Under the pieces are notes generated by a model. It was given only the letters and a program-made list of their open reading frames with translations. It did not search any database and was not told the DNA's origin. Of a DNA stretch of 34,473 nt, positions 14,825 through 28,500 are shown in pieces. The stretch's first letter is position 1, and every line of letters begins with the position of its first letter. The DNA comes from Actinomadura geliboluensis. GTDB taxonomy: Bacteria; Actinomycetota; Actinomycetes; Streptosporangiales; Streptosporangiaceae. The stretch is from positions 1 to 34,473 of the forward strand of contig NZ_VCKZ01000037.1 in NCBI RefSeq assembly GCF_005889745.1, in the 5' to 3' direction. Both the position numbers and the translations under genes were made by a program.

Positions 14825-17800
14825 ATGATCCCGTTGTCGTTCGCGCAGCGCCGGCTGTGGTTCGTGGACCGGTTCGACGGGCCGTCGGCGACCTACAACG
14901 GCGCGTTCGCCCTGCGGCTGACCGGTGAGCTGGACACCGGCGCGCTGGAGGCGGCGCTCCGCGACGTCGTCGAAAGGCACGAGGTCCTCCGCACGGTGAT
15001 CGTCGAGGACGGCGAGGGCGTCCCCCACCAGCGGGTGCTGCCGTCCGGCGAGCGGCCGTTCGACCTGCCGGTGGCCGAGGTCGCGACGGAGGAGGAGCGG
15101 GCGGCCGCGCTCCATGCCGAGGCCACCGCGACCTTCGACCTGGCCGCCGACGTGCCGATCCGCGCCAGGCTGGTCCGCAGCGGTCCGCTCGACCACACCC
15201 TGGTGCTGGTGATGCATCACATCGCCGTGGACGGCGAGTCGTTCGGCCCGCTGTTCCGCGATCTCCTCACGGCGTACGCGGCCCGCAGGGAGGGCGGGGC
15301 CCCGCGGTGGGAGCCGCTCCCGGTGCAATACGCGGACTACACGCTGTGGCAGCGGGACGTGCTCGGCGACGAGACCGACCCGGCCAGCCTGGGGGCCAGG
15401 CAGCTGGCGTACTGGCGGCAGGCCCTCGCCGACCTGCCGCAGCCGCTCGCCCTCCCCACCGACCGGCCGCGCGGGAAGGCGATGGGCCACGCCGGCGACA
15501 TGGTCCGGTTCTCGATCGACCCCGGCCTGCTCTCGTCCGTGGAGAAGCTCGCCGCGCGGGCCGACGCGACGATCTCGATGGTCATGCACTCCGCGCTGGC
15601 GGTCCTCCTCCACCACCTCGGCTGCGGCGACGACGTGCCGATCGGCGCGCCGATCGCGGGACGCACCGCCGACGAGCTGCGCGACCTCGTCGGGTTCTTC
15701 GTCAACACCTGGGTGCTGCGCGCCGACCTCTCCGGCGAACCGACGTTCCTCGAACTGGTCCGGCGGGTGCGGGACCGGTCCCTGGCCGCGTACGACAACC
15801 AGGAGATGCCGTTCGAGCGCCTGGTGGAGCTGCTGAACCCCGACCGGTCCACCGCCTACAGCCCGTTCTTCCAGGTCATGCTCGCCTGGCAGCCGCCCGT
15901 GCCGCCGATGGAGTTCCCCGGCCTCGACGTCCGGGACGAGAGGCTGGAGACCGGCACGGCCAAGTTCGACCTGTTCTTCGACATGCTCCCGGACGGCGCG
16001 GGCGGGGCGACCTGCCGCCTGGAGTACCGCACCGACCTGTTCGAACGGGACACGGCCGAGGACATCGCGGCCCGGTTCGTCCGGGTGCTGGGCCGGGTCG
16101 CGGCCGACCCGGAGCACCGCGTCGGCGGCGTCGACGTGCTCACCGACGCCGAGCGGGACCGGTTGCTCCGCCGGTTCAACGACACCGCCGCGCCGGTGCC
16201 CGAGGCCACGGTCCCGGAGCTGTTCGAGGGCCAGGCCGCGAGGACGCCGGACGCCCCGGCGATCGCCTGCGACGGCCGGACGCTGACCTACCGGGAGCTC
16301 GACGCCCGGGCGAACGCCGTCGCGTGGGAGCTGATCCGGCGCGGCGCCGGGCCGGAGGACCTCGTGGTGCTGGCGCTGCCGCGCACCGAGGACCTGGTGG
16401 CCGGCCTTCTCGGCATCCTCAAGTCCGGCGCCGGATACCTGCCGATGGACCCGCAGTACCTCGGCGGACGCGCGGCGAGCGTGCTGTCCGAGGCGCGCCC
16501 GCGCTTCGCGGTCACCGACACCGCGACGTGGCGGGACCTACCGCCGGCGGACGTCTCCGCCGTGAACCTCGACCACCGCGCGGCATGGGACACGCCCGAG
16601 GGCCCGCCGGACGACGCGGACCGGATCTCGCCGCTGCGCCCGGACAACCTGGCGTACGTCATGTACACGTCCGGGTCCACGGGGACGCCGAAGGGCGCGG
16701 CGATCACCCACCGCAACGTCGCCAACGGGGTGCGGGAGCTGGTGCGCGTCCTCGACGCGCCGCCCGGCTGGCGGATGCTGTCCGGCACGTCGGTGAACTT
16801 CGACGTCTCGGTCTTCGAGCTGCTGACCACCCTGTCCACCGGTGGCACGGCCGAGGTGGTGCCGAACATGCTCGCGCTCGCGGAGCGGGGCGGCTGGGAC
16901 GGTGACGTGATCAGCGCCGTCCCCACCGTGCTCGGGGAGCTGACGGGGCACCTGGAGAAGACGAGCGGCGTGCGGACGGTCGTGCTGGCCGGCGACATCC
17001 TCCCGGCCCGGCTGGTGCGGCAGGTGCGGGAGGCCCTGCCGGGCGTGCAGGTCGTGAACTCCTACGGGCAGAGCGAGAGCTTCTACGCCACCGCGTTCTC
17101 CCTCGCGGCGTCCGAGGAGTGGGCGGAGGACGACGTCGCGCCGATCGGTACTCCGCTGGGCAACATGCGCGCCTACGTGCTGGGACCGGGGCTCGCCCCG
17201 GTGCCGCAGGGCGTGGTCGGCGAGCTGTACGTGGCCGGGACGTGCCTCGGCCGCGGCTACCGCGACCGGCCGGGCATGACGGCCGAACGGTTCGTCGCGG
17301 ACCCGTTCGGCCCGGCGGGCGAGCGGATGTACCGCACGGGCGACCTCGCCCGGTGGAACGCGCGCGGCTGGCTCGAGTGCGTCGGCAGGGTCGACGGCCA
17401 GGTGAAGGTCCGCGGCTTCCGCATCGAGACCGCCGAGGTCGAGGCGGTGTGCGCGCGCTACCCCGGGATCAGCGAGGCGGTGGTGATCAGCCGGGAGGCG
17501 CCCGGGGGCGGGCGGCGGCTCGTCGCCTACGTCGTGCACACCGGCGCGGGGGCCGTCGGCGACGACGGCGCCGGCGGCATCGGCGACGTGGAGGCGATGG
17601 CGGGCGCGTCGGCCGCCGAGCTGCGCAGGTTCGTCGCGGCGCGGCTGCCCGACTACATGGTCCCGTCGGCCTTCGTGACCCTCGGCCGGATGCCGCTCGG
17701 GCCGACCGGCAAGCTGGACCGGTCGGCCCTGCCCGAGCCGGAGTTCGCGGGCGAGACCTACCGGGCGCCGCGCACCGAGGCCGAGACGGTCATCACCGCC

Positions 17801-20800
17801 GCCTACGCGGACGTGCTCGGGGTGGACCGGGTCGGCATCGACGACGACTTCTTCGCCGTGGGCGGCGACAGCCTGCGGTCGATCCAGGTGGTCGCGCGGG
17901 CCCGGGCCCGCGGCCTGGAGGTCACCACCCGGGAGATCTTCGAGTGCCGGACGGCGGCGCGGCTGGCCGAGGCGGTCTCCGCGCGCCGGGACCGGACGCC
18001 CGTCCTCGCCGAGGACGCGAGCGGCGGCGTCGGGCCGATGGGGCTGCAGCCGGTGGCGCGGCACGTGTTCCAGCACGGCGGCGGGATGGACCGGTTCGCC
18101 ATGGCGATGGCGCTGGAACTGCCCGCGGGCATCGACGCGGACGGGCTGGCCGCGACGCTGGACGCCGTCCTCGACCGGCACGACCTCCTGCGGGCCCGGC
18201 TGGTGCGCGGCGACGAGCCGTCCCTCGACGTGCGTCCGGCGGGGACCGTGCGCGCGGCCGGCCTGATCCGCCGCGTGCCCTGCGACGGCCGGTGGGACGA
18301 CCCGTCCACGCTGGAGACCGCGAAGGCCGAGCTGGACGCCGCGACCGGGAGCCTCGACCCGGAGGCCGGGACCATGGCGCGCTTCGTCTGGTTCGCCCCG
18401 GAGCGGGGGCCGGGCAGGCTGCTCGCCGTCCTGCACCACCTGGTGGTGGACGGCGTCTCCTGGCGCATCCTCATGTCCGACCTCGCCGAGGCGTGGCGGC
18501 GGGTCCGCGACGGCCGGACGCCCGACCTGCCCGCGGTCGGGACGTCCGCCCGCCGCTGGGCCGCGGCGCTGGAGGCCGAGGCGCTCTCCCCGGAGCGGGA
18601 GGCGGAGCTGGAGTTCTGGCGGGACATGCTCGAAGCCGCGAACCCGCCGCTCGGCGAGCGCCCGTTCGACCCGGCGGTGGACGTCGTGTCCACGCTCGAC
18701 AGCGTCCGGGTGGAACTGCCCGCCGACGTCACCGACGCGGTGCTGACCGGGCTTCCCGCGGCCTACCGGGGCACCGGCACCGACGTGCTGCTCGCCGCGC
18801 TCGCCCTCGCCGTGAACCGGTGGAGCGGCGCCGACCGCTCGACCCTGGTCCGGCTGGAGGGGCACGGCCGCGAGGAGGACGTCGTCCCCGGGGCCGACCT
18901 CGCCCGCACGGTCGGCTGGTTCACCTGCATGTACCCGGCGCGGGTCGACGTGCGCGGCGTGGACGTGTCCGAGGTGCTCGCCGACGGCGCCGCGGCCGGG
19001 ACGGCGGTCAAGCTGGTGAAGGAGCAGCTGCGCGCGATCCCCGACAAGGGCGTCGGGTACGGGCTGCTGCGCTACCTGAACCCGGAGACCGCCCCGCAGC
19101 TCGCCGACCACCCGGCGCCGCAGATCGGGTTCAACTACCTCGGCCGCGTCTCCGACTCCGACGTGCCCGAGCACCTGCGCGCGGACGGGTGGGGGCCGGC
19201 GCGCTGGTCCGCCGAGCTCGTCCCGGTGCCCGACCCGGACCTGCCCGCGCTGTCCGCCCTGGAGGTGGGCGCCGTCGCCACCGACGGCCCCGAAGGCGCC
19301 CGGCTGCAGGCCGTCTTCACGTTCCCCACCGGGCTGCTGTCCCGGGAGCGCACCGCCGAACTCGCCGAACTGTGGGTCGAGGTGCTGACGGGCATGGCCG
19401 CGTACGCCGCGCGGCCGGAGATCGGCGGGCTCACGCCGTCCGACGCCGCGCTGGTTCCGGTGCGCCAGGACGAGATCGACGCCTGGGAGGCGCACTACGG
19501 CCGGCTGACCCACATCTGGCCGCAGGCACCGGGACAGGCGGGGATCCAGTTCCAGGCCGCGGTCGCCGACGGGTCGTTCGACGTCTACCACATGCAGTTC
19601 GTCCTGCACCTGACCGGGCAGGTCGACCCCGAACGCATGCGGGACGCCGGGCGGCGCCTGCTCGACCGCTACCCGAACCTGCGCTCCGCGTTCCTGGCCG
19701 GAGCCGACGGCGGCCCGGTCCAGGTCGTACCGGAGCACGTCGACATGCCCTGGCGCCACGTCGACCTGACGGGCCGCGGCGAAGCCGAACAGGACGCGGC
19801 CCTCGACCGGTACCTCGCGGAGGACCGCGCCGACCCGCTCGACCCCCTGCGGCCGCCGCTGATGCGCCTCGGCCTGATCACCTACACGCCGCAGCGGGCG
19901 AAGCTGATCGTCACGGCCCACCACACGCTGTTCGACGGGTGGTCGTCGTCGCTGGTGCTCACGGACCTGATCCGGCTGTACTCCGGCACGTACGAGCTCC
20001 ACCCGGTCCGCAGCTACGGCGACTACCTGGCGTGGCTCGCCACGCGGGACCGGGAGGCGTCGGCCGCCCGGTGGGCCGCCGAACTCGCCGGCTTCGAACA
20101 GCCGACCCTCGTGGCGCCGAGCGCCCCCGTCCAGGAGACGGCGTCCGCCCTCGGGCGGATCGAGGTACCGCTATCGGTCGACAAGGGCCGCGCACTCGCC
20201 CACCGCGCCGCGGAACTCGGGGTCACCCTCAACACGCTCCTGCAAGGCGCATGGGGGATTCTGCTCGCGAAGCTCACCGGGCAGCAGGACGTGGTCTTCG
20301 GCGCCGCCGTCAACGGCCGCCCGCCGGAGCTCCCCGGCTCGGAGGAGATGGTCGGGCTCTTCATCAACACCCTGCCGACCAGGGTGCTCTGCGGGCCGGA
20401 CGACAGCGTCGGCGACGTCATCACCGCGCTGCAGGACCGGCAGACCGCCCTGCTCGACCACCACTACTACGGGCTTGCCGACATCCAGCGCGGCGCCGGG
20501 CTCCCCGCGCTCTTCGACACGATCGTCGTCTTCGAGAACTACCCGGTCGACCGCGAGGGCGTCGTCGACGCCAACATCGCGGCCGGGTTCACGATCGACG
20601 GCATCCGGCCGTTCGCGGGCTCGCACTACCCGCTCACCCTCAACTCCTCCGACCCCTACCTGCGGCTCTCCCTCGACTACCAGAACAACCTCTACGACCG
20701 CGCCGGCGCCGAGGTGATCGCCGCGCGGCTCGTCCGGGTGCTGGACCAGGTGCTCACGGACCCGGGCACGCGTCTCGCGGACGTCGACGTGCTCGGCGAG

Positions 20801-22588
20801 GGCGAGCGCCGGTGGCTGCTGCACGAGGTGAACGACACCGCCGAGCCGGCGCTGGAGCCGGGATTGGTGGGGTCGGTGGCGCGGTGGGCGTCGATCTCTC
20901 CGGACGAGCCCGCCGTGATTGGCGAGGCGGGGTCACTGTCGTTTAGAGAGCTGGACGTACGGGCGAATCGGTTGGCGCATTGGCTGATCGATCGTGGTGT
21001 GGGTCCGGAGTCGCTGGTGGCGGTGTGCCTGCCGCGGTCGGTGGACCTTGTGGTGGCGCTGCTGGCGGTGCTCAAGGCCGGTGGAGCCTATGTGCCGATC
21101 GACCCGGAGCATCCGCGTTCGCGGATCGACTACATCCTCGAAGACGCCGACCCGGTTCTGGTGCTGGATGCCCAGACCTGGGCCGCTGCCGACTGTTCGA
21201 GGTTCCCGAAGTCGGCGCCCGATGTCGCCGCCGCGCCGGACAACACGGCGTATGTGATCTACACGTCTGGGTCGACGGGCAATCCGAAGGGCGTGGTGGT
21301 CTCGCGGGGCGCGCTGGAGAACTTCCTGGCCACGATGGGGCGGCGGGTCCCGTTGTCGTCTGAGGACCGGCTGCTGGCGGTCACGACGGTCTCGTTCGAC
21401 ATCGCGGCACTGGAGCTGTATCTGCCGTTGGTGTCGGGCGCGGCCGTGGTGTTGGCGGGAGAGAAGGACACCATCGGCGATCCATCCGCCGTGGTGGCAC
21501 TTGCCAAGCGGCATGAGGTCACGGTGGTGCAGGCGACGCCGGCGTTCTGGCAGATGGTGCTGATGCAGGAGCCGGACGCCGCGAAGGGTCTGCGTGTCCT
21601 GGTTGGGGGCGAGGCCCTGCCCGCGCCCTTGGCCGACGCTTTGGCCGACCAGGCGGCCGAAGTGCTGAACGTCTACGGCCCGACGGAGACGACGATCTGG
21701 TCGACGATGGCGGAAGTCGAGGCTGGGTCGGGTGTGGCGATCGGTTCGCCGATCGGCAACACCCAGGTGTACGTCCTGGACTCCGGGCTGCGGCCGGTCC
21801 CGCGTGGTGTGCCGGGGGAGTTGTACATCGCTGGCGATGGGCTGGCCAGGGGGTACTTCGGTCGTTCGGCGCTGACGTCCGGACGGTTCGTGGCGTGCCC
21901 GTTCGGCCCTGCCGGTGCGCGGATGTACCGCACCGGTGACCTCGTCCGATACGGCGGCGACGGTCGGCTGGAGTACATCGGGCGTACCGACTTCCAGGTG
22001 AAGGTCCGCGGGTTCCGCATCGAGCTGGGCGAGATCGAACACGTACTGGCTCAGCACCCCGACGTGGCCCAGGCCGCCGTCGTGACACGCGAGGACGGGC
22101 GAGGCGACAAACGGCTGGTCGCGTACGTGGTGCCGAAGGGCGGTATCGACCCCGGGGCGCTGGACGTCGAGGCCGTGACGGGCCTCCTCAGGGAGCGCGT
22201 GCCGGACTACATGATCCCTTCGGCGATCGTGCCCATGGCCGGGTTCCCGACGACGCCGAACGGCAAGCTCGACCGCGCCGCGCTCCCCACCCCGGACCGC
22301 GCCCAGGTCACGACCGGACGAGAACCCCGCGACGAGCGCGAGGAGGTCCTCTGCCGGCTGTTCGCCGAACTCCTCGAGATGGAGAGGATCGGCATCGACG
22401 CCGACTTCTTCGCGCTCGGCGGCCACTCGCTGCTGGCCACTCGGCTGATCGGCCGCATCCGCAACGAACTCAACCTCGACGTGAAGGTCGCGACGGTGTT
22501 CCGCAATCCGACCGTCGCCCAGCTCGCGGCCCGCCTCGCGGAGCTGAAGACGTCGAACCGCCCCCAGCTGCGCAAGATGACCGTGTAG
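14825..22588 (+). CDS. NRPS1: C-A(piperazate?)-T-E-C-A(Gly)-T
   Basis: 2587 aa. C1 about 1-440, with HHIAVDG at 131. A1 about 450-960: [11 protein letters not shown] near 614, and a pocket hand-read as D-V-F-S-V-A-S-Y-A-K from [25 protein letters not shown] and [15 protein letters not shown] associate this code with piperazate. T1 about 985-1050 (GGDSLRS, Ser1015, the type that precedes E domains). E about 1060-1540, with [10 protein letters not shown] at 1204, EGHGRE, GYGLLRY and NYLGR all intact, so D-configuration is expected. C2 about 1560-1990 with HHTLFDGWS at 1699, a DCL-type condensation domain. A2 about 2000-2480, pocket D-I-L-Q-L-G-V-I-W-K, a glycine code. T2 GGHS, Ser2535. No thioesterase. 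It starts with the C domain, so its donor is probably the free carrier protein. It ends RPQLRKMTV, 10 bp before NRPS2. Confidence 0.96.
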   Translation: MIPLSFAQRRLWFVDRFDGPSATYNGAFALRLTGELDTGALEAALRDVVERHEVLRTVIVEDGEGVPHQRVLPSGERPFDLPVAEVATEEERAAALHAEATATFDLAADVPIRARLVRSGPLDHTLVLVMHHIAVDGESFGPLFRDLLTAYAARREGGAPRWEPLPVQYADYTLWQRDVLGDETDPASLGARQLAYWRQALADLPQPLALPTDRPRGKAMGHAGDMVRFSIDPGLLSSVEKLAARADATISMVMHSALAVLLHHLGCGDDVPIGAPIAGRTADELRDLVGFFVNTWVLRADLSGEPTFLELVRRVRDRSLAAYDNQEMPFERLVELLNPDRSTAYSPFFQVMLAWQPPVPPMEFPGLDVRDERLETGTAKFDLFFDMLPDGAGGATCRLEYRTDLFERDTAEDIAARFVRVLGRVAADPEHRVGGVDVLTDAERDRLLRRFNDTAAPVPEATVPELFEGQAARTPDAPAIACDGRTLTYRELDARANAVAWELIRRGAGPEDLVVLALPRTEDLVAGLLGILKSGAGYLPMDPQYLGGRAASVLSEARPRFAVTDTATWRDLPPADVSAVNLDHRAAWDTPEGPPDDADRISPLRPDNLAYVMYTSGSTGTPKGAAITHRNVANGVRELVRVLDAPPGWRMLSGTSVNFDVSVFELLTTLSTGGTAEVVPNMLALAERGGWDGDVISAVPTVLGELTGHLEKTSGVRTVVLAGDILPARLVRQVREALPGVQVVNSYGQSESFYATAFSLAASEEWAEDDVAPIGTPLGNMRAYVLGPGLAPVPQGVVGELYVAGTCLGRGYRDRPGMTAERFVADPFGPAGERMYRTGDLARWNARGWLECVGRVDGQVKVRGFRIETAEVEAVCARYPGISEAVVISREAPGGGRRLVAYVVHTGAGAVGDDGAGGIGDVEAMAGASAAELRRFVAARLPDYMVPSAFVTLGRMPLGPTGKLDRSALPEPEFAGETYRAPRTEAETVITAAYADVLGVDRVGIDDDFFAVGGDSLRSIQVVARARARGLEVTTREIFECRTAARLAEAVSARRDRTPVLAEDASGGVGPMGLQPVARHVFQHGGGMDRFAMAMALELPAGIDADGLAATLDAVLDRHDLLRARLVRGDEPSLDVRPAGTVRAAGLIRRVPCDGRWDDPSTLETAKAELDAATGSLDPEAGTMARFVWFAPERGPGRLLAVLHHLVVDGVSWRILMSDLAEAWRRVRDGRTPDLPAVGTSARRWAAALEAEALSPEREAELEFWRDMLEAANPPLGERPFDPAVDVVSTLDSVRVELPADVTDAVLTGLPAAYRGTGTDVLLAALALAVNRWSGADRSTLVRLEGHGREEDVVPGADLARTVGWFTCMYPARVDVRGVDVSEVLADGAAAGTAVKLVKEQLRAIPDKGVGYGLLRYLNPETAPQLADHPAPQIGFNYLGRVSDSDVPEHLRADGWGPARWSAELVPVPDPDLPALSALEVGAVATDGPEGARLQAVFTFPTGLLSRERTAELAELWVEVLTGMAAYAARPEIGGLTPSDAALVPVRQDEIDAWEAHYGRLTHIWPQAPGQAGIQFQAAVADGSFDVYHMQFVLHLTGQVDPERMRDAGRRLLDRYPNLRSAFLAGADGGPVQVVPEHVDMPWRHVDLTGRGEAEQDAALDRYLAEDRADPLDPLRPPLMRLGLITYTPQRAKLIVTAHHTLFDGWSSSLVLTDLIRLYSGTYELHPVRSYGDYLAWLATRDREASAARWAAELAGFEQPTLVAPSAPVQETASALGRIEVPLSVDKGRALAHRAAELGVTLNTLLQGAWGILLAKLTGQQDVVFGAAVNGRPPELPGSEEMVGLFINTLPTRVLCGPDDSVGDVITALQDRQTALLDHHYYGLADIQRGAGLPALFDTIVVFENYPVDREGVVDANIAAGFTIDGIRPFAGSHYPLTLNSSDPYLRLSLDYQNNLYDRAGAEVIAARLVRVLDQVLTDPGTRLADVDVLGEGERRWLLHEVNDTAEPALEPGLVGSVARWASISPDEPAVIGEAGSLSFRELDVRANRLAHWLIDRGVGPESLVAVCLPRSVDLVVALLAVLKAGGAYVPIDPEHPRSRIDYILEDADPVLVLDAQTWAAADCSRFPKSAPDVAAAPDNTAYVIYTSGSTGNPKGVVVSRGALENFLATMGRRVPLSSEDRLLAVTTVSFDIAALELYLPLVSGAAVVLAGEKDTIGDPSAVVALAKRHEVTVVQATPAFWQMVLMQEPDAAKGLRVLVGGEALPAPLADALADQAAEVLNVYGPTETTIWSTMAEVEAGSGVAIGSPIGNTQVYVLDSGLRPVPRGVPGELYIAGDGLARGYFGRSALTSGRFVACPFGPAGARMYRTGDLVRYGGDGRLEYIGRTDFQVKVRGFRIELGEIEHVLAQHPDVAQAAVVTREDGRGDKRLVAYVVPKGGIDPGALDVEAVTGLLRERVPDYMIPSAIVPMAGFPTTPNGKLDRAALPTPDRAQVTTGREPRDEREEVLCRLFAELLEMERIGIDADFFALGGHSLLATRLIGRIRNELNLDVKVATVFRNPTVAQLAARLAELKTSNRPQLRKMTV
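20814..22300 (+). repeat. Glycine adenylation-domain repeat, copy 1
   Basis: DNA for A2 of NRPS1. It is highly similar at nucleotide level to the A-domain DNA at about 23930-25250, 29500-30990 and 32610-33900. For example 20907-21058 matches 32705-32856 with a single difference (20973/32771). The repeats have less third-position G/C than the flanking condensation domains (GTGTTG, GGTGTG and TTGGTG runs). Confidence 0.85.
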
Positions 22589-22598
22589 GAGCGCGCCG

Positions 22599-25500
22599 AT
22601 GATCCCGTTGTCCTTCGCCCAGCGGCGGCTGTGGTTCCTCGACCGTCTGGAAGGCCCGTCCGCGACCTACAACTTCCCGTTCGCGCTGCGTCTGGAGGGG
22701 CCGCTGGACACGGCCGCGCTGGCCGCGGCGGTGATGGACGTCGCGACCCGGCACGAGAGCCTGCGCACCCTGATCGTCGAGAACGAGGACGGCACGCCGG
22801 AGCAGCGCGTCCTGCCCCCGCGGGAGGCGGTCCTCCCGTTCCGGGTGGTCGACGTGGCCGCCGACGCGATCGACGCCGCGATGAACGAGGCCGTGTGCGA
22901 GGGGTTCGACCTGGACACCGACCTTCCTCTGCGGACGACCGTCTTCCGCACCTCCCCGCAGGACCACGTGCTGGTGTTCGTCTTCCACCACATCGCCACG
23001 GACGGGGCGTCGATGACGCCGTTCCTCCGGGATCTGATGTCGGCGTACTCGGCCCGCCACCGGGGCGAGGCGCCCGATTGGGAGCCGCTGCCCGTCCAGT
23101 ACAAGGACTACACGCTGTGGCAGCGCGAACTGCTCGGCGACCAGGACGACCCGGAGAGCATCGTCACGTCCCAGCTCGACTACTGGCGGCGGGAACTGGA
23201 CGGGGTGCCGCAGCCGGTGCGGCTGCCGCTGGACCGGCCGCGTCCGGCGGTGGCCGGCCACCACGGCGGCCATGTCGATCTCGAACTGGAACCGGAACTG
23301 GTCGCCCGGCTCGGGAAACTGGCCGCGGACTGGGGCGCCACACCGCCCATGGTCGCGCAGGCCGCTCTGGCCGTACTGCTCTGGAAACTGGGCGCCGACG
23401 AGGACGTCACGATCGGCAGCCCGATCGAGGGGCGGACCGACGAGGCCCTGACCGACCTGATCGGGCTCTTCATCAACACCTGGGTGCTGCGCGCCGACCT
23501 GTCGGGGAACCCGTCGTTCGGCGAGCTCGTCGAGCAGGTCCGCGACAAGGCCCTCGCCGCGTACGACAACCAGGACCTGCCGTTCGAGCGGCTGGTGGAA
23601 CTCCTCAACCCGGACCGCTCGACCTCGTACCAGCCGCTGTTCCAGGTGATGCTGGCCTGGCAGTTCCTCTGGCCGCAGCTCGAAATGCCCGACCTGCGGG
23701 CCACCCCCATCCCGGCGGGCACCGGCACCGCGAAGCTCGACCTGTACTTCAACATCATCCCGAACGAGTCCGGCGGTGTGTACGGACGGCTGGAGTACGC
23801 GACGGAGCTGTTCGACCACGCCACGGCCGTCGCCATCGTCCAGCGGTTCGTGCGCGTCCTGCGGCAGGTGATCGCCCACCCGGGCATGCGTCTCGGGGAC
23901 GTCGACGTCCTGGACAAGGACGAGCGCCGGTGGCTGCTGCATGGGGTGAACGACACCGTTGAGCCGGCGCTGGAGTCGGGTTTGGTGGGGTCGGTGGCGC
24001 GGTGGGCGTCGTTGTCTGCGGACGCGCCTGCGGTCATTGGCGAGGCGGCGTCGCTGTCGTTCGGGGAGTTGGAAGCGCGGGCGAATCGGTTGGCGCATTG
24101 GCTGGCTGGTCGTGGTGTGGGTCCGGAGTCGCTGGTGGCGGTGTGTCTGCCGCGCTCGGTGGATCTTGTGGTGGCGCTGTTGGCGGTGCTGAAGGCCGGT
24201 GGGGCTTATGTGCCGATCGATCCGGAGCATCCGCGTTCGCGGATCGACTACATCCTCGAAGACGCGGACCCGGTGCTGGTGCTGGACGCCGAGTTGCTGG
24301 CCGGCGCTGATACTGCCGCGTGCCCGGAGTCGGCGCCGGATGTGAGCGTCTCGCCGGAGAGCACGGCGTATGTGATCTACACGTCGGGGTCGACCGGCAA
24401 TCCGAAGGGTGTGGCGGTCTCGCGGGGTGCGCTGGAGAACTTCCTGGCCACGATGGGGCGGCGGGTTCCGTTGTCGCCTGAGGACCGGCTGCTGGCGGTC
24501 ACGACGGTCTCGTTCGACATCGCGGCCCTGGAGCTGTTCCTGCCGCTGATCTCGGGTGCGGCTGTGGTGCTTGTGGGGCGGGAGACGGTCGCTGATCCGT
24601 CCGCTGTGGTGGCGGTTGTGAAGCGCCATGGGGTGAAGGTGGCGCAGGCGACGCCGGCGTTCTGGCAGATGGTGCTGATGCAGGAGACAGACGCCGCCAA
24701 GGGTCTGCGTGTCCTGGTGGGTGGCGAGGCCCTGCCCGCGCCCTTGGCCGACGCTTTGGCTGACCAGGCGGTCGAGGTGTTGAACGTCTATGGCCCGACG
24801 GAGACGACGATCTGGTCGACGGCGGCGGTCGTGGAGGCCGGGTCGGGTGTGGCGATCGGTTCGCCGATCGGAAACACCCAGGTGTATGTGCTCGATGCGC
24901 GGTTGCGGCCGGTCCCGCGTGGTGTGGCGGGGGAGTTGTACATCGCTGGCGATGGGCTGGCCAGGGGGTACTTCGGGCGTTCGGCGTTGACGTCGGGCCG
25001 GTTCGTGGCGTGTCCGTTCGGTCCTGCCGGTGCGCGGATGTACCGCACCGGTGACCTCGTCCGATTCGGCGGGGGCGGTCTGCTGGAGTACATCGGGCGT
25101 ACCGACTTCCAGGTGAAGGTCCGCGGGTTCCGCATCGAGCTGGGCGAGATCGAACACGTGCTCGCCGGACATTCCCAGGTGGCACAGGCCGCCGTCGTGG
25201 TGCGGGAGGAGCAGGAAGGCGACAAGCGTCTCGTCGGCTACGTGGTGCCGGCGCCCGACGAGGCGCTGGCCGACCCCGCCGTCCAGGTCGACGAATGGCA
25301 GCAGGTCTACGACGACAGCTACGCGGCCTCCAATGACCAGGCGCTGGGTGAGGACTTCCAGTTGTGGCGGTCGTCGTATGACGGTGAGCCGATTCCGCGT
25401 GCGGAGATGGTGGAGTGGCGGGACGCGGCGGTGGCGCGGGTGCTGGCTTTCGCGCCGAGGCGGGTGCTGGAGATCGGTGTCGGTTCTGGTCTGCTGCTGG

Positions 25501-28500
25501 CGGAGATCGTCGGTGACGTGGAGGAGTACTGGGGCACCGATATCTCGGGCACAGTCGTGGATCGCGTCCGCAGGCAGGTCGAACGGGCGGGGTTCGGTGA
25601 CCGTGTCCGGTTGAGCGCGCAGGCTGCCGATGACGTTTCGGGGTTGCCGGGCGGCCACTTCGACACGGTGGTGTTGAACTCGGTGGTCCAGTACTTCCCC
25701 GGCGCCGGCTACCTGGAACGAGTGCTGGACGCAGCCATGGGTTTGCTGGCGCCGGGCGGCCGGGTGGTGGTGGGCGATGTCCGCAACGCGGTGACGCATC
25801 GGGTGCTGTTGGAGGCGGTGCAGCGTGCGGCGCATCCGCATGCTTCGGAGGAGCAGTTGCGGACGCTGGTGGAGAAGGCGGTGCTGGCCGAACGGGAGTT
25901 GGTGGTCGCGCCGCAGTGGTTCACCGATTGGGCCCGGCAACGCGGCGTCGCGGTGGACATCCGGCTGAAGAACGGCAGAGCGCACAACGAACTGACCCGT
26001 CACCGCTACGAGGTCGTCCTGCACAAGGACCCGGCCGACGTCCTCGACCTGACAAGCGCACCGGCGCTGGCGTGGGGGGCCGAGGTGTCCGGCCTGGACG
26101 AACTCGACGGCCTAGCCCGCCGCGCAGATCTGGCGGACGGCCCCGTACGGGTGACCGGGATACCCAACGCACGCCTCGCCGAAGAGACCGGGCTGTCCGG
26201 GGCGGTCGACCCGGAGGAACTCCGACTGTCGGCGTGCGGGCAAGGACGGGACGCAATCGTCACGTGGTCCGGTGAGGACGCACGCTGTTTCGACGTGGTG
26301 CTGTCGCCCCCGCACCGGACCGTCACAGGTGGATACGTCCCCAGCGGCACCGGCGGCAAGGCCCTGGCGAACACGCCCGCGCTCGCCAAGACGATAGGCC
26401 CGCTGCTCTCCGAGCTGCCCGGCTACCTGCGCGAACGACTCCCCGACTACATGGTCCCGGCCACCCTCGTCCCGCTCTCGCAGATCCCCCTCACCCCCAA
26501 CGGCAAGCTCGACCGGCGAGCGCTGCCTGAGCCGGATCACACGCAGGCGTCGATCGGCCGGGGGCCGCGCAACGAGCTGGAGGAGGCGCTCTGCGGCCTG
26601 TTCTCCGAAGTGCTCGGCCTGGAGGGCATCGGTATCGACAACGACTACTTCGCCCTCGGCGGTGACAGCATCCGTTCCGTCCAGGTCGTCGCTCGGGCGA
26701 GGTCCCGTGGTCTGGCCGTCACCGTGCGGGAGATCTTCGAGCACCGCACGGTCGCCCGGCTGGCGGAGCTGATCGAGGGACGCGACGAGGCGGGCCCGGC
26801 GCTGGCCGAGCTGCCGGGGGGCGGTGTCGGATGGGCCCCGCTGCCTCCGGTCGCGCACGGTCTCGTCCTCAACGGCGGCATCGAGCGGGCCTGCACCGCC
26901 AGGGTCCTGACCCTGCCCGAGGACGTCGCCGAACCGGACCTGGTCACGGCGGTGCAGGCGGTGCTGGATCGGCACGACGTGCTGCGCGCCCGGCTCGATC
27001 GGGCCGAACCCGGCCTGGTGATCGAGGCACCCGGCGGCGCGGACGCCGGCGCGCTGCTGCGGACGGTTCGCGGCGGCGCCGCCGACGTGCCCGCCGAACT
27101 CGCCGCCGCAGCGGACCGGTTGGAACCGTTCACGGGCGTCATGGCGCAGTTCGTCCGGCTCGCTGCGGACGCGGGCCCCGACCGGCTGCTGGTGGTCGCG
27201 CACCGCCTTGTCATGGACGATGCCTCATGGCGGATCCTCGTCCCGGACCTGGTCCTCGCGTGGCGTCAGGCACGGGACGGCGGGACTCCGGTACTGGCCC
27301 GGGTAGCGACCTCGTACCGCAGGTGGGCCCACGCCCTCGGCGACGAGGCGGCCGACCCGCGAAAGGTCGCGGAACTGCCGCAGTGGAAGCAGATCCAGAG
27401 CGGGCAGGCGCCGGGGGACCCGGGCCGGGTGCCCGACGTCGCGGAGACGGTGCGGGTCCGGGTGCCGGCGGATGTCACGGAGGTCCTGCTGGACCGGCTG
27501 CCCTCGGCGTTCCGCGCCCGTGCCGGCGACGGCCTCCTCACCGGCCTGGCACTGGCCTTGGCCCGCCGGCGCGAGGCGCGCGGCCTGCCGGGGACCCCGG
27601 AGGCCGTCCAGGTGGTGGGCGAGGCCAGGGAGGAGAACGCGGTCCCCGGCGCCGACCTGTCCCGCACGATCGGGCCGTTCACCGCCGAGTTCCCGGCGCG
27701 GTTGGACCTGACCGGGATCGACCTCGCGGACGCGTTCGCAGGCGGCCCGGCCGCCGGGCGGGCGATCAAGACCATCAAGGAGCAGCTGCGGTCAACTCCA
27801 GGCACCGCTGCCGAGCCCGCCGACGGCAGCGAACCGCAGATCGGATTCGTCTTCCATGGCCGGGCGTCCGATGCGGACCTGCCCGAGGAACTGCGCGGCA
27901 CGGGGTGGGACGTGGCGGCCGTGTCGTGCGACGGCATGCCGGTGCGGTCGATGGTGGAGATCGATGTGGTCGCCGACGGCGGCGGGCTGACGGCGGGCTT
28001 CTCCTTCCCCGCCGGTGCGCCGTCCCGTGGCGAGGTGTCGGAGCTGGCCGGGGCGTGGGCCGAGGCGCTGACCGCCCTGGCCCGGCATGCGGCGGCACCG
28101 GACGCGGGCGGCCTGACCCCGTCGGACGCGCCCCTGGCCGGCGTCGTCCAGGAGGAGATCGACACGTGGGAGAGCCGGTTCGGCCGACTGTCCGAAGTAT
28201 GGCCGGTGACCCCCGCGCAGTCCGGGATGCTCTTCCACACGATGCTGGTCGGCACGTCATTCGACGCCTACCACACGCAGTGGGTGTTCCACCTGTCCGG
28301 CGAGGTCGACCCGGAGCGGCTGCGGCGCGCCGGTCAGGCGCTCCTCGGCCGCTACGCCAACCTTCGCGGGGCGTTCGTCGACCGTGCGGACGGCGACATC
28401 GTGCAGGTGGTGCCGGAAACGGTGCCCCTGCCATGGCGGCACCTCGATCTGACGGCGGAGGCGGGCGAGGCCGACCGAGACGAGGCGTTCGAACGGTTCC

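Noticed and set aside
16538..20002. 1154-codon open frame on the minus strand opposite NRPS1
   Set aside because: A shadow of the GC-rich NRPS gene; the product is low-complexity Arg/Gly/Val/His-rich with no domain, while the plus strand carries continuous NRPS motifs.
17119..20946. 1275-codon open frame on the plus strand overlapping NRPS1 in another frame
   Set aside because: An Arg/Gly/Ala-rich shadow of the real frame with no recognisable fold.
22470..26024. 1184-codon open frame on the minus strand opposite NRPS2
   Set aside because: Same reason: an antisense shadow without domains or a ribosome binding site.
26766..28146. Functional epimerisation domain giving a D-residue from the NRPS2 first module
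   Set aside because: The catalytic His and the GYGxLRY segment are gone, and the paired A domain reads as glycine, which has no stereocentre.
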